Of a stretch of 64,000 nucleotides of DNA, positions 37,436 to 46,287 are shown piece by piece (positions within the stretch are counted from its first letter, which is position 1; each line of letters starts with the position of its first letter). A model generated the notes under the pieces. It saw only the letters and a program-made list of their open reading frames with translations, searched no databases and was not told the DNA's origin. The DNA is from Bacteroidota bacterium (GTDB lineage Bacteria > Bacteroidota > Bacteroidia > Bacteroidales > F082). The stretch is from the NCBI GenBank assembly GCA_020444415.1, contig JAHLLA010000001.1:248001-312000 (forward strand), written 5' to 3'. The position numbers and the translations under genes were made by a program.

Positions 37436-40279
37436 TTAATAATTTACACTGAAGCCGAAGAGGAATTCGAACCTCTGGTTGTTATCAGGAATGAGTTGTG
37501 AAAACCGGAATCCCAATTCAACATCGACCAAGATACTCAAAAAATTCCAATCCGTATAAACCTCTACTCCTGTGGATGATAAATCCGTTACCTGATTCCC
37601 CTGATATCCCTGCATATAATCATAAAAAACTTTTGAATAAATGCGTTTCAAATAAAAAGCACCGGGCACGTTCAGATCGGGATAGGCAATGGGAAATGCA
37701 TAATCGCTCCGTATACTAAAATATTCCGGGTAACTAATGTTTGTATAACCCCGCGGTCCTGCCACTAAATTGTTGTAAGAATAATTACTTCTCACTGTTT
37801 TCTGGTAGCCACCGTAAATTTTTATTCCCTGGTGTTTTACAAAACCCGGGAAATACAGATACCCAATCAAAGCGAGTTGGGAATTTGCCTTTTCAGCCCA
37901 GGGTGTATGACGGTATACTAAATTTACAATTTGCCCCCATTTGGGATAGAGATCTTTTCGTGAAGTTTTATGCTGGTTATAAGCATACAATTGGTACAAT
38001 GGAGATGTAAATCTGTCTTCAACCCTGTCTCTTATTGTATCGGGGAAATTTTCAAAATTCGACAAAAATTTCTGATCAATCCCCACCGAAGGCCTCACTC
38101 CCTGAACCCATTTGCTATGCGTCAGGTTTAAAGGCACACTGATCCTTAACGATAAGTCCGTTTCGCGCCATTTCCATTGAACGTGCTCTCCACTATCTGA
38201 TTCAGGCGTAAATCTTCGTCCGCCATAATCAGCAGAAATACCAATGACCGGGTACCAGCCATAATAGTCCAGTCCGAATTTTATATTATTGGTTTGCTCA
38301 TTTACATCATATAGATAATCCAGTGTAGTTACCATGCTATTCAGCACATTCTGCGAAAGCAAACTTACTCCTGGGTTGACAGTATAATTGTCTGCATCCA
38401 CCGATAGGGGCATCCAACTGTGCAAGTTAAACAAATGACCTGTTTTGCTGTAATTTTTTGATGGATAGATCGAATCAGGAACAATGGTATCATCCAGGTT
38501 AAACAAATTTCCAGGTACGATCCTTTCAGCGAGGTATTGATAATCCAGTTGACCCAGTTGCACTTCTTCAAAATTTTCAGGATGAAAATCAATACTTACC
38601 ACTTTAAATCCATCCGCTGTGTAATATGAGAAAACCAGTTGTGTCCCGTCATCTGAAAAAGATGCATATGTGGCTCCGAACCTCGCTTCAAAAACTTTAT
38701 AAGTTTGATCTGATTGCGTGTTGATCGCGTACAGGTTGTCTTTACCTTCATATGTTCCGGTATAAACGATCCATTTGCCATGCATTACAGGCCACTTAAT
38801 TTCATTGAATGAGAATGGCAGCATGTATTCAATCTCCCAGTTTTCCGTATCAATTTTGACCAGGCTTTTCCCCTTCTTGCCTAATACAATGGCCACAATA
38901 TATTGATCGTTATCTGACCAGTGAGGTGTAGCGAAAAATAAATTGTCATCTGTTGAAATGGTTTTTAATACTTTTCCTGTTCCGGCATCCATAATATGAA
39001 GTTCATACTTTGATTGGTTGCTTATATGGACAGCGACTATTTTGTCATTCTTAACAGACAGCGCAGGGGCAAAATACCTGCTTTTCCTGGTAAGCTGCTT
39101 TTTCTTCCCGCTTTCAAAATCATATATTTTAATGACAGAATAATTCCGCATTTCCCATCTCGGATCATAGGCTTTTTCATTCCAGCAAATGGTATTTCCT
39201 GATACGGAAAGGGATTCGTAAAAGTTATAGCCAGGTGTGAAAAGCTTTTTTTCATTTCCAGCCGTATCCATCATTACAAAACGGTTTACATCGTCCAAAC
39301 CGGTTTTTTCTGAAATAATTCCGTTTTTTGATATGTGCGGAAATAAATAGTTGGTATAAAACTTCTGATCAGGTGATAAATACGCTATTTCTGAATCTAT
39401 TTCAGGTTTGTCTTCAATCCACCATTCAGCCCTGAGCGATTTCATCGTGTTGTTATAATACTGAACTTTAAACTTGCCTGTTTCTTTTTTAAGAGATGCC
39501 GAAAAAGGCACCAGGTAATAAGGCCTCCGGGCCACCCTGTCAAGCGTACGGTCCCACATTTCAATGCCGAAATGCTCAATTCCTTTGGCAACCAACTGGT
39601 AACCCAGGGTATAATGATCCGGAACAAAATCCTTATATGAACCAAATGAAGCTTTATCGTATTTATAAATTTTCTTATCCAGCACCTGCGCTTTTAAGGT
39701 ATAGATAAATTCGGGCACCCTGCCGCGTCCACTTTTACTTAAAATGGTTTCCGAATAAACAGCATCTCCTTCTATAAACCAAAATGGAAGCCAGAGGCCC
39801 ATCACCAGCGCCACACCCTGTTCGCCAAAGACGTAATAAAGACCGCCGGTCATGCCTTGTCGCATTTTATTGATCTGCACCACATGCCTGTATTCGTGCA
39901 GGCTTAGTTGGTCCTGCCATATTTGGGGATACATATTTTGCGAGGGCATTTCATAAAATTCAGCACGTAAAGGTGCGATGGGCACCATCGCGTTGGATGT
40001 AGTGGTATTATTGTGAAGTATAATGGAAATCCTTCTCAGATGACTTTGATAATCTGCATTGATAGCCGGTTGCGAAAGCTTTAAGACATTGATATAATAT
40101 TGTGCCTGCTCACCATAATTTGCGGGATAAATGATTTGAAAATCTTCAGTTTTTATTTGATGCCATTTTACAGAAGCCGGCTCCTGACCGTTTAAAAAAT
40201 ATTGCGCATTCAACTGCGCACTGCAAATGAACATGACGAACAACCAAATTCCAAGTTTTATATTTCCCTTATCTTTCAT
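37436..40279 (-). CDS. Putative surface metalloprotease-propeller-barrel protein
   Basis: With the ATG at 40279 the protein has 947 residues and a signal peptide to about 25. An N-terminal domain (30-300) carries a zinc-protease-like HEYRH at 128-132 with a possible third ligand Glu170 in WFIEGDA, as in peptidase MA-like gluzincins. A central region (about 300-590) has PD40/TolB-like propeller repeats (ATPHWSDNDQYIVAI, ATYASFSDDGTQLVFSY). The C-terminal third (about 620-947) resembles an outer-membrane surface-antigen barrel and ends with an aromatic residue (GFSVNY). The likely place is the outer membrane with the protease domain periplasmic or surface-exposed. Catalytic activity is inferred from the motif only. 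Confidence 0.7.
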   Translation of the reverse strand: MKDKGNIKLGIWLFVMFICSAQLNAQYFLNGQEPASVKWHQIKTEDFQIIYPANYGEQAQYYINVLKLSQPAINADYQSHLRRISIILHNNTTTSNAMVPIAPLRAEFYEMPSQNMYPQIWQDQLSLHEYRHVVQINKMRQGMTGGLYYVFGEQGVALVMGLWLPFWFIEGDAVYSETILSKSGRGRVPEFIYTLKAQVLDKKIYKYDKASFGSYKDFVPDHYTLGYQLVAKGIEHFGIEMWDRTLDRVARRPYYLVPFSASLKKETGKFKVQYYNNTMKSLRAEWWIEDKPEIDSEIAYLSPDQKFYTNYLFPHISKNGIISEKTGLDDVNRFVMMDTAGNEKKLFTPGYNFYESLSVSGNTICWNEKAYDPRWEMRNYSVIKIYDFESGKKKQLTRKSRYFAPALSVKNDKIVAVHISNQSKYELHIMDAGTGKVLKTISTDDNLFFATPHWSDNDQYIVAIVLGKKGKSLVKIDTENWEIEYMLPFSFNEIKWPVMHGKWIVYTGTYEGKDNLYAINTQSDQTYKVFEARFGATYASFSDDGTQLVFSYYTADGFKVVSIDFHPENFEEVQLGQLDYQYLAERIVPGNLFNLDDTIVPDSIYPSKNYSKTGHLFNLHSWMPLSVDADNYTVNPGVSLLSQNVLNSMVTTLDYLYDVNEQTNNIKFGLDYYGWYPVIGISADYGGRRFTPESDSGEHVQWKWRETDLSLRISVPLNLTHSKWVQGVRPSVGIDQKFLSNFENFPDTIRDRVEDRFTSPLYQLYAYNQHKTSRKDLYPKWGQIVNLVYRHTPWAEKANSQLALIGYLYFPGFVKHQGIKIYGGYQKTVRSNYSYNNLVAGPRGYTNISYPEYFSIRSDYAFPIAYPDLNVPGAFYLKRIYSKVFYDYMQGYQGNQVTDLSSTGVEVYTDWNFLSILVDVELGFRFSQLIPDNNQRFEFLFGFSVNY

Positions 40280-40330
40280 CAATAAAAATAGAAGACGAAA
40301 ATACAAGGTTTTCGGGAATATGGGAATGCC

Positions 40331-40978
40331 CTATGGAATCACATACCAGAATACAGCAAAAAAATGGCAAATACTGCCTCCCAGTACCCAGAAATGAAAT
40401 ATGGCATGATTGAAAGGCAATTTGTTTAACAGGTAAAATATAGCACCAATAGAATATGAAATGCCACCGATTAACAACCAGATCAATCCCATAGTTGAGA
40501 GATTCTGAACCAGGGGAACAATGGCGATCAGAATGAGCCAACCCATCAATACGTAAATTACCAGAGATAACTTATCATATTGCCCGGTAAAAAACATTTT
40601 AAAGACAACCCCTGCGATGGCGAGCCCCCAAATAACACCAAACAGACTCCATCCCCACGGGCCATTGAGGGTAACCAGTAGAAAAGGGGTGTAAGTTCCG
40701 GCAATCAACACATAAATAGCCGAATGATCAAACACATTTAAGTATTTCCTGACCTTCGGCCTGACGGACCAGTGAAACAAGGTAGATGCCAGGTATAAAA
40801 CTACAAGACTTGCCCCAAAAATGCTAACACCGACAATATGCCAGGCATTGCCATCCAGACTGGCAAAAACCACCATCAAAGCCAATGCTGCCACACTCAG
40901 CAAAAAACCGATGCCATGCGTTAATACATTCACAAATTCTTCCCGGTAGGGATATGTGCGGGCGCTTATTTTCATCAT
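40331..40978 (-). CDS. Hemolysin III / PAQR-family membrane protein
   Basis: A 215-residue inner-membrane protein with seven predicted helices of the TrhA/hemolysin III (PAQR) family. Conserved marks are EEFVNVLTHGIGF near residue 15, STLFHW near 65, FDHSAIYVLIAGTYTPF near 82 and, at the end, FHFWVLGGSICHFF. Together these supply the His/Asp/Ser set of the family's zinc site. Bacterial members affect membrane fatty-acid homeostasis. The name hemolysin is historical. Confidence 0.93.
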   Translation of the reverse strand: MMKISARTYPYREEFVNVLTHGIGFLLSVAALALMVVFASLDGNAWHIVGVSIFGASLVVLYLASTLFHWSVRPKVRKYLNVFDHSAIYVLIAGTYTPFLLVTLNGPWGWSLFGVIWGLAIAGVVFKMFFTGQYDKLSLVIYVLMGWLILIAIVPLVQNLSTMGLIWLLIGGISYSIGAIFYLLNKLPFNHAIFHFWVLGGSICHFFAVFWYVIP

Positions 40979-40990
40979 CTATTCTTCCTG

Positions 40991-40998
40991 CAAAGGTA
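40991..40998 (-). promoter_or_regulatory. -7 promoter box for hemolysin III gene
   Basis: The minus strand reads TACCTTTG, an exact match, with a predicted leader of about 9 nt to the ATG at 40978. Confidence 0.45.
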
Positions 40999-41011
40999 AA
41001 CTGAATATTTT

Positions 41012-41683
41012 CTATTGTAAAGTAAATTTTATGGGCAGGTTGTAAATAACCCTTACCGGCCTGCCCATTTGTGTGCCCGGCGACCAATCCGGCATGCTCT
41101 TCACTACCCGGATGGCTTCTTCGGTGCAACCACCTCCCACACCGCGCAGAATATCGACATTACTTATTGAGCCATCTTTTTCAACCACAAAACTCAGATA
41201 TACAGTCCCCTGAATACCCATTTCTCTTGCACTTACCGGATATTGCACATGATCCTTCAGATACTTATACAGGGCAGTAAACCCTCCCGGAAATTCGGGC
41301 ATTATTTCCGGAATAGAAATGGGAATATCATCGGGAATAACCTCTTCCTTAACGGTTGTCGGAAAATAATCAGGTACGGGCATGTCTTCATTGGCCAATG
41401 CATCAAATGTGAAATCACCGAGGTCTTTTTCCAAATCCTCCACAATATTAATTTGTATCTTAGGAACAGGTGGGGGCAATTGTTTCTTTTTATGCACGGT
41501 TACGGGTACCAAATCTTCGGGAATTTCGTGGAAGGTGTCACGCGAAAGTGTGATGCTTGATTTGTCGTAGGATTTGTACTCAAATGCCGTCATAACAGCA
41601 ACTAGGGCAATGATCATCCCTATTTGAAATAAATAGGATTTTTTTTTCTCTAAATCTGATTTGGGGTTTTTTCTGATTTCCAT
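41012..41683 (-). CDS. TonB-family energy transducer
   Basis: A 223-residue TonB-like protein. One N-terminal helix (about 20-37) anchors it in the inner membrane. The middle (about 60-125) is Pro/acid rich. The C-terminal TonB domain (about 135-223) includes YPVSAREMGIQGTVYLSFVV and PDWSPGTQMGRPVRV. It would pass proton-motive force to outer-membrane receptors, such as the TonB-dependent receptor encoded at 43548. No ExbB/ExbD genes are nearby. Confidence 0.9.
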   Translation of the reverse strand: MEIRKNPKSDLEKKKSYLFQIGMIIALVAVMTAFEYKSYDKSSITLSRDTFHEIPEDLVPVTVHKKKQLPPPVPKIQINIVEDLEKDLGDFTFDALANEDMPVPDYFPTTVKEEVIPDDIPISIPEIMPEFPGGFTALYKYLKDHVQYPVSAREMGIQGTVYLSFVVEKDGSISNVDILRGVGGGCTEEAIRVVKSMPDWSPGTQMGRPVRVIYNLPIKFTLQ

Positions 41684-41826
41684 GGCTTTTGTTTTAAATT
41701 GAGTAAGGCAAACTGAATTTAAAAGTAGAAATCAGGTCGATATAAATGCTGTGTTTTTGGGTTCTGTTATTATAACGCAGTGATGTAAAAAAATATTGCA
41801 AATCAGGAATGGATGTTCTTTTTTGC

Positions 41827-42516
41827 TTACAACATGAAATAATCCCAGAGCACATCCTGGGGTGGGTTGGCAAGAATGGAAATTGGTTCTTTGGAAACCG
41901 GATGCACAAAAGAAACCGACCTGGCATGCAAACTAATGGAAGCATCTTTATTACTCCGGTCAAAGCCATATTTCAGATCGCCTTTAATAGGACAACCAAT
42001 CGCAGCCAATTGTGCCCGTATCTGGTGATGACGGCCTGTCAACAGTTCTATTTCCAGCAAATGATAATCTTTACTTTCCTTTTGCAGCCTGTATCTTAAA
42101 ATACCCTCCTTGGCACCTTTTTTTTGGGTCATGCTGGCAAACGACTTATTTTTTTTCTCATTCCTCACAAGAAAATGTCGCAATTCTCTTTCCGGGTTAT
42201 CAGGCCTGTTCTTCACAATCGCCCAATATATTTTATCCATTTCCCTTTCTTTTACCAGTTCATTCATCCGGCTTAACGCCTTGCTGGTGCGCGCGAAAAC
42301 CACCACACCGCTTACGGGCCTGTCGATACGGTGGATCACCCCCAGGAAAACTTTTCCGGGCTTTTCATATTTTTCCTTGATGTATTGTTTGACATCTTCA
42401 CTTAAAGGAGTATCACCGGTTTTGTCGCCCTGCACAATCTCAGAAGGCAATTTATTAACTGCGATCAGGTGGTTATCTTCGTAAAGAACTCGTTCGGAAA
42501 CAGGTTGTTTGTCCAT
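41827..42516 (-). CDS. RluA-family RNA pseudouridine synthase
   Basis: A 229-residue pseudouridine synthase. The catalytic motif is HRIDRPVSGVVVFAR near residues 62-76, with Asp as nucleophile. The typical start VLYEDNHLIAVNK and the later LLTGRHHQIRAQLA are present. There is no N-terminal S4 domain, so it is a short RluA/RluC-like enzyme modifying rRNA or tRNA; the site cannot be predicted. It is probably co-transcribed with panB, which ends 17 nt upstream. Confidence 0.93.
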   Translation of the reverse strand: MDKQPVSERVLYEDNHLIAVNKLPSEIVQGDKTGDTPLSEDVKQYIKEKYEKPGKVFLGVIHRIDRPVSGVVVFARTSKALSRMNELVKEREMDKIYWAIVKNRPDNPERELRHFLVRNEKKNKSFASMTQKKGAKEGILRYRLQKESKDYHLLEIELLTGRHHQIRAQLAAIGCPIKGDLKYGFDRSNKDASISLHARSVSFVHPVSKEPISILANPPQDVLWDYFML

Positions 42517-42533
42517 GACAGAAAGAAGCGTTT

Positions 42534-43349
42534 TTAATATTGCTCCTTTTCATTTGGGAAGTCCTGCGACTTCACATCATCAATATAACTGAGAAATGAA
42601 TTGATCATTTGCTCTTGTAAGTTATTGTAACGACGTAAAAAACGGGGTGAGAAATCCGTATTGATACCCAGCATATCATGGATTACAAGTACCTGTCCAT
42701 CTACTTCCCTTCCGGCTCCGATACCTATGGTGGGAATTCCAATGGATTTGGTTACTTCAGCAGCTAATTTGGCAGGTATTTTTTCCAGTACAATTCCAAA
42801 ACATCCTACTTCTTCCAGTATCCTGGCATCATTCATTAATTTGGAAGATTCTTCTTCATCGGTGGCCCTCACCACATAAGTACCAAATTTATTGATCGAT
42901 TGGGGTGTTAATCCCAGGTGACCCAATACCGGAATGCCGGCACTTAATATACGTGTGATGGATTCTACAATTTCTTCACCACCTTCCAGTTTAACGGCAT
43001 TGGCTCCCGATTCTTTCATAATACGAATGGCCGTATTCAGGGCCTCAATAGAATTGCCCTGGTATGATCCGAATGGTAAATCAACTACCACCAACGCCCT
43101 TTCCACTGCCCTCATCACTGATGATGCATGATAGATCATCTGGTCGATGGTAATGGGCAAGGTGGTCCGGTGACCTGCCATCACATTTGAGGCCGAATCT
43201 CCTACTAAAATAACATCCATCCCGGCTTTATCCAGCAAACGCGCCATCGAATAATCATATGCCGTAAGCATGGCAATTTTCTCACCTTTATGTTTCATTT
43301 CCTGCAACACGTGGGTGGTTATCTTCGGAAGGTCTTTTGTTGAGTGCAT
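42534..43349 (-). CDS. panB: 3-methyl-2-oxobutanoate hydroxymethyltransferase PanB
   Basis: PanB catalyses the first committed step of pantothenate (coenzyme A) synthesis, adding a hydroxymethyl group from methylene-THF to 2-oxoisovalerate. The protein is a 271-residue TIM barrel with [45 protein letters not shown] and the terminal [18 protein letters not shown], all standard. The ATG at 43349 is preferred to the adjacent GTG. The -7 box at 43371-43378 gives a leader of about 18 nt. Confidence 0.97.
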   Translation of the reverse strand: MHSTKDLPKITTHVLQEMKHKGEKIAMLTAYDYSMARLLDKAGMDVILVGDSASNVMAGHRTTLPITIDQMIYHASSVMRAVERALVVVDLPFGSYQGNSIEALNTAIRIMKESGANAVKLEGGEEIVESITRILSAGIPVLGHLGLTPQSINKFGTYVVRATDEEESSKLMNDARILEEVGCFGIVLEKIPAKLAAEVTKSIGIPTIGIGAGREVDGQVLVIHDMLGINTDFSPRFLRRYNNLQEQMINSFLSYIDDVKSQDFPNEKEQY

Positions 43350-43370
43350 CACTTTTTCATTTTATTCAGG

Positions 43371-43378
43371 CAAAAGTA
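43371..43378 (-). promoter_or_regulatory. -7 promoter box for panB-rluA
   Basis: The minus strand reads TACTTTTG, an exact match, upstream of the panB ATG. Confidence 0.5.
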
Positions 43379-43490
43379 TGCGAAAATGCACTATATAAAA
43401 AGTATTTTTCCGTCTGATGCATTTCAGCGGGCTTATTCGATAGCATTTTCATAGTTTGGAACCCAGGTTTTTACAGACAAAATAATTTAA

Positions 43491-43523
43491 TTTGAAGTGG
43501 CAGAAATAATTATAATAAATTTG
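43491..43523 (+). promoter_or_regulatory. Full -33/-7 promoter for TonB-dependent receptor
   Basis: TTTG at 43491-43494 and TAAATTTG at 43516-43523, with 21 nt between them, match both elements of the Bacteroidota consensus. This is the best complete promoter in the window. The leader to the GTG start is about 20 nt. Confidence 0.7.
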
Positions 43524-43547
43524 CGGCTTTTAAGTTATTAATCTGTA

Positions 43548-46094
43548 GTGCAATTCACCAAAAGCCATATAACCCGACATCTTTTAATAACCTTCCTGCT
43601 GATCGGTTATTCATTTGCCTTTTATGGACAGACAGCTTATGTAAATGGCACGATCACAGATGACAAAAATAAGCCTGTTGACCTGGCCAATGTATCGGTC
43701 ATTGGTGAAAAAAGCGGAACCTCATCAGATATCAATGGCAAATTCAGGCTGGTTGTTCCAGCTGGCAAAGAAATTGTGATTGGTATTAGTTATATTGGTT
43801 TTGCCGATAAAAAATATCCTGTCACTCTTCAGGAAGGCGAGGAACGCGATATTTCCTTTCAATTAATTCCCATCTCAACCGATCTTCCGGGTTTTGAGGT
43901 AAAGGACGAAAAATTACGTACGGAAAGCATGGTCAGGCTCAACCCTAAAGATGCCAATGTGGTATCTTCACTTACAGGTGGTGTTACCGACCTGATTAAA
44001 ACCTTACCCGGGGTGTCAACCAGTAGCGAACTAAGTTCGCAATACACAGTAAGAGGCGGTAATTTTGATGAAAACCTGGTATTTGTCAATGACATAGAAA
44101 TATACAGGCCATTCCTGGTAAGCGTAGGACAGCAGGAAGGGTTGAACTTCGTCAACCCGGCGCTTACGGCTTCCATTTTATTTTCGGCCGGGGGATTTGG
44201 TGCTGAATATGGCGATAAATTATCATCTGTGCTGGACGTGAAATACATCAAACCGGAAGAATTTGGCGGCTCCTTTGCTGTCAGCCTGCTGGGTGCTGAA
44301 CTCAGCTTTGGAGGCACGGCAGCCAACAACAAATTTACCTACCTGGTGGGCACACGCTATCAATCCAATTCTTATTTGCTGAACAGCCTCGAAACCAAGG
44401 GTGAATACAAACCGCGTTTCATGGATGTGCAATCGCAGTTTACCTATCAGTTTAATGATAAATGGGATGTATCTTTTTTAGGTTACTACTCAAACAATAA
44501 ATACAAGGTAATCCCTTCCGACCGTGAAACTGATTTTGGTACCATTCAGGAAGTACTGCGCTTTAAAGTATATTTTGATGGCAACGAAACCGATGGTTAC
44601 GAGATGCTGCAGGGAGGGTTGACACTTGGTTATAAACCGCGAAAGAATGTGGATTTAAAATTTATTGTGTCGGCTTTTACCACGCAGGAATCGGAGACCT
44701 ATGATATACAAGGGCAATACTGGTTAGGCCTGGTGGAGAACGATCCGGGTAGTGATGAATACGGCGAAGTAGTACAGCAGCAGGGCGTTGGCACTTATCT
44801 CGAACATGCCCGGAATTATTTCCTGTCGAATGTATATACTTTTGAACATAAAGGAATGATCTCCTACGATTCGAGGTTTTTAAAATGGGGTGTGCAGTAT
44901 AGCCACCAGTATGTGGATGATGAATTAAAAGAGTGGATCATGATCGATTCGGCGGGATATTCCATCCCCAATCCTATTGACGATCCGGGGACTACCGATC
45001 CTGATAATCCTTCCCTGGATTTACGCTACCACGTAAAAGCGCAGAATACACTTCAAACAAACCGTTTGGCAGCATATGGTTCACACCAATGGAATATTTC
45101 CTTAAAAAATAACGATCTACTGACCATTGCCGGTGGTGTACGTATCAATTATTGGGATTACAACAGCCAGTTTCTTTTCGCACCGAGAATCAATTTTTCA
45201 TATAAACCCTATAAAAAGCAAAACCTTGTATTCCGGCTTGCTACTGGCGTGTATTATCAACCTCCATTTTACCGCGAAATGCGAAACATGGATGGCTCAC
45301 TGAATGAGGACATAAAAGCCCAACAATCCATTCACTTTATTTTAGGAAGTGATTACCGTTTCCAGGCATGGAACCGCCCGTTTATTTTTACTACCGAACT
45401 GTATTACAAATACCTCGATAATATCATTCCTTACCAGATCGACAATGTGCGAATACGCTATTATGCTGATCAGACAGCACGTGGTTATGCCGCCGGTGTT
45501 GACTTTAAAGTATATGGAGAATTTGTAAAAGGGGTTGACAGTTGGCTGAGTCTTTCGTTTTTGAAAACAGCGGAAGATATTTACGGCGATTATTATTACG
45601 ATTATTATGACGCCGATGGTGTTAAAACAGGCACCGGCCCAGAGATGGATCCCGATGCGACCGAGAATGTGAAAGTAGATCCTGGATTTATTCCACGTCC
45701 TTCAGACCGACGGGTCAACTTTACCATTTTCTTCCAGGATTATATACCAAAGTTGCCTTTTATTAAAATGCATCTGCGATTGTTATACGGTACCGGGCTT
45801 CCTTTTGGTGCACCTGATTCAGAACGCTACCAGCAAACATTGCGTATGCCCGACTACCGGAGGGTTGATATTGGTTTTTCTTACCAGTTTATCCACGAAG
45901 GAACTGAATTCGGACCCAAAAACCCTATGAAGCATTTTAAAAATATGTCCATCAGCCTCGAAGTTTTCAATTTGCTGCAGACTTACAATACCATCTCCTA
46001 TATCTGGATAAAAGATGCAGAAAACCGCCAATTTGCGGTTCCCAATTACCTCACGCCTCGTTTATTGAACATCAAATTGACGGCTGATTTTTAA
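43548..46094 (+). CDS. TonB-dependent outer-membrane receptor with carboxypeptidase-like N-domain
   Basis: An 848-residue receptor with signal peptide to about 28 (YGQ). A carboxypeptidase-regulatory-like domain (about 30-115) has the family pattern VNGTITDDKNKPV. The plug (about 120-240) has KTLPGVSTSSELSSQYTVRGG and FGAEYGDKLSSVLDVKY. A 22-strand barrel ends in LLNIKLTADF with a terminal Phe. The start codon is GTG, as no ATG occurs in frame nearby and the promoter sits just upstream. It is not preceded or followed by a SusD gene, so it is not a classical glycan SusC/D pair. The ligand is unknown. Confidence 0.92.
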   Translation: MQFTKSHITRHLLITFLLIGYSFAFYGQTAYVNGTITDDKNKPVDLANVSVIGEKSGTSSDINGKFRLVVPAGKEIVIGISYIGFADKKYPVTLQEGEERDISFQLIPISTDLPGFEVKDEKLRTESMVRLNPKDANVVSSLTGGVTDLIKTLPGVSTSSELSSQYTVRGGNFDENLVFVNDIEIYRPFLVSVGQQEGLNFVNPALTASILFSAGGFGAEYGDKLSSVLDVKYIKPEEFGGSFAVSLLGAELSFGGTAANNKFTYLVGTRYQSNSYLLNSLETKGEYKPRFMDVQSQFTYQFNDKWDVSFLGYYSNNKYKVIPSDRETDFGTIQEVLRFKVYFDGNETDGYEMLQGGLTLGYKPRKNVDLKFIVSAFTTQESETYDIQGQYWLGLVENDPGSDEYGEVVQQQGVGTYLEHARNYFLSNVYTFEHKGMISYDSRFLKWGVQYSHQYVDDELKEWIMIDSAGYSIPNPIDDPGTTDPDNPSLDLRYHVKAQNTLQTNRLAAYGSHQWNISLKNNDLLTIAGGVRINYWDYNSQFLFAPRINFSYKPYKKQNLVFRLATGVYYQPPFYREMRNMDGSLNEDIKAQQSIHFILGSDYRFQAWNRPFIFTTELYYKYLDNIIPYQIDNVRIRYYADQTARGYAAGVDFKVYGEFVKGVDSWLSLSFLKTAEDIYGDYYYDYYDADGVKTGTGPEMDPDATENVKVDPGFIPRPSDRRVNFTIFFQDYIPKLPFIKMHLRLLYGTGLPFGAPDSERYQQTLRMPDYRRVDIGFSYQFIHEGTEFGPKNPMKHFKNMSISLEVFNLLQTYNTISYIWIKDAENRQFAVPNYLTPRLLNIKLTADF

Positions 46095-46138
46095 CAAATT
46101 TTTAACTTTTTTATTTAAAATCCGTCTAAACTATTTAG

Positions 46139-46146
46139 TACTTTTG
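46139..46146 (+). promoter_or_regulatory. Orphan -7 promoter box in gene-free interval
   Basis: TACTTTTG is an exact match, 45 nt after the TonB receptor stop, with no ORF downstream on this strand. See the candidate RNA. Confidence 0.4.
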
Positions 46147-46150
46147 TTTT

Positions 46151-46216
46151 GTTCTATCAAGAACAATTAACTATAGCAGGTTAATTTTTTGGGTTATCCC
46201 TCAGCAGAGGGTTTTT
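46151..46216 (+). ncRNA. Candidate small RNA (or receptor mRNA 3' structure)
   Basis: After the orphan -7 box come three small hairpins: GTTCT/AGAAC (46151-46164), TTAAC/GTTAA followed by T6 (46168-46190), and CCCTC/GAGGG followed by T5 (46198-46216). The last competes with an alternative GGG/CCC hairpin at 46191-46200. A strong terminator lies another 15 nt on. No coding potential is visible. It could equally be the structured 3' end of the receptor message. Confidence 0.25.
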
Positions 46217-46230
46217 AGGTTAATAAGTGA

Positions 46231-46263
46231 AAAAGCCCCATCCTATCCGGACTGGGGCTTTTT
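46231..46263. terminator. Strong bidirectional terminator
   Basis: A 10-bp perfect stem AAAAGCCCCA/TGGGGCTTTT with A-rich and T-rich flanks serves both the upstream + strand transcripts and the convergent rocD gene. Confidence 0.85.
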
Positions 46264-46287
46264 CTTTGTATGATGTTAAATTTTTGT

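Noticed and set aside
41012-42516. Single operon from panB through rluA to tonB
   Set aside because: The rluA-tonB gap is 143 nt, so co-transcription is plausible only for panB-rluA and is not claimed for tonB.
43548-46094. SusC-type receptor of a polysaccharide utilisation locus
   Set aside because: No susD, glycoside hydrolase or anti-sigma gene lies next to it, so it is described only as a TonB-dependent receptor.
46151-46265. 6S RNA or another named RNA family
   Set aside because: The short hairpins do not give the long bulged rod expected of 6S RNA, and no family could be assigned by eye, so only an unnamed candidate is reported.
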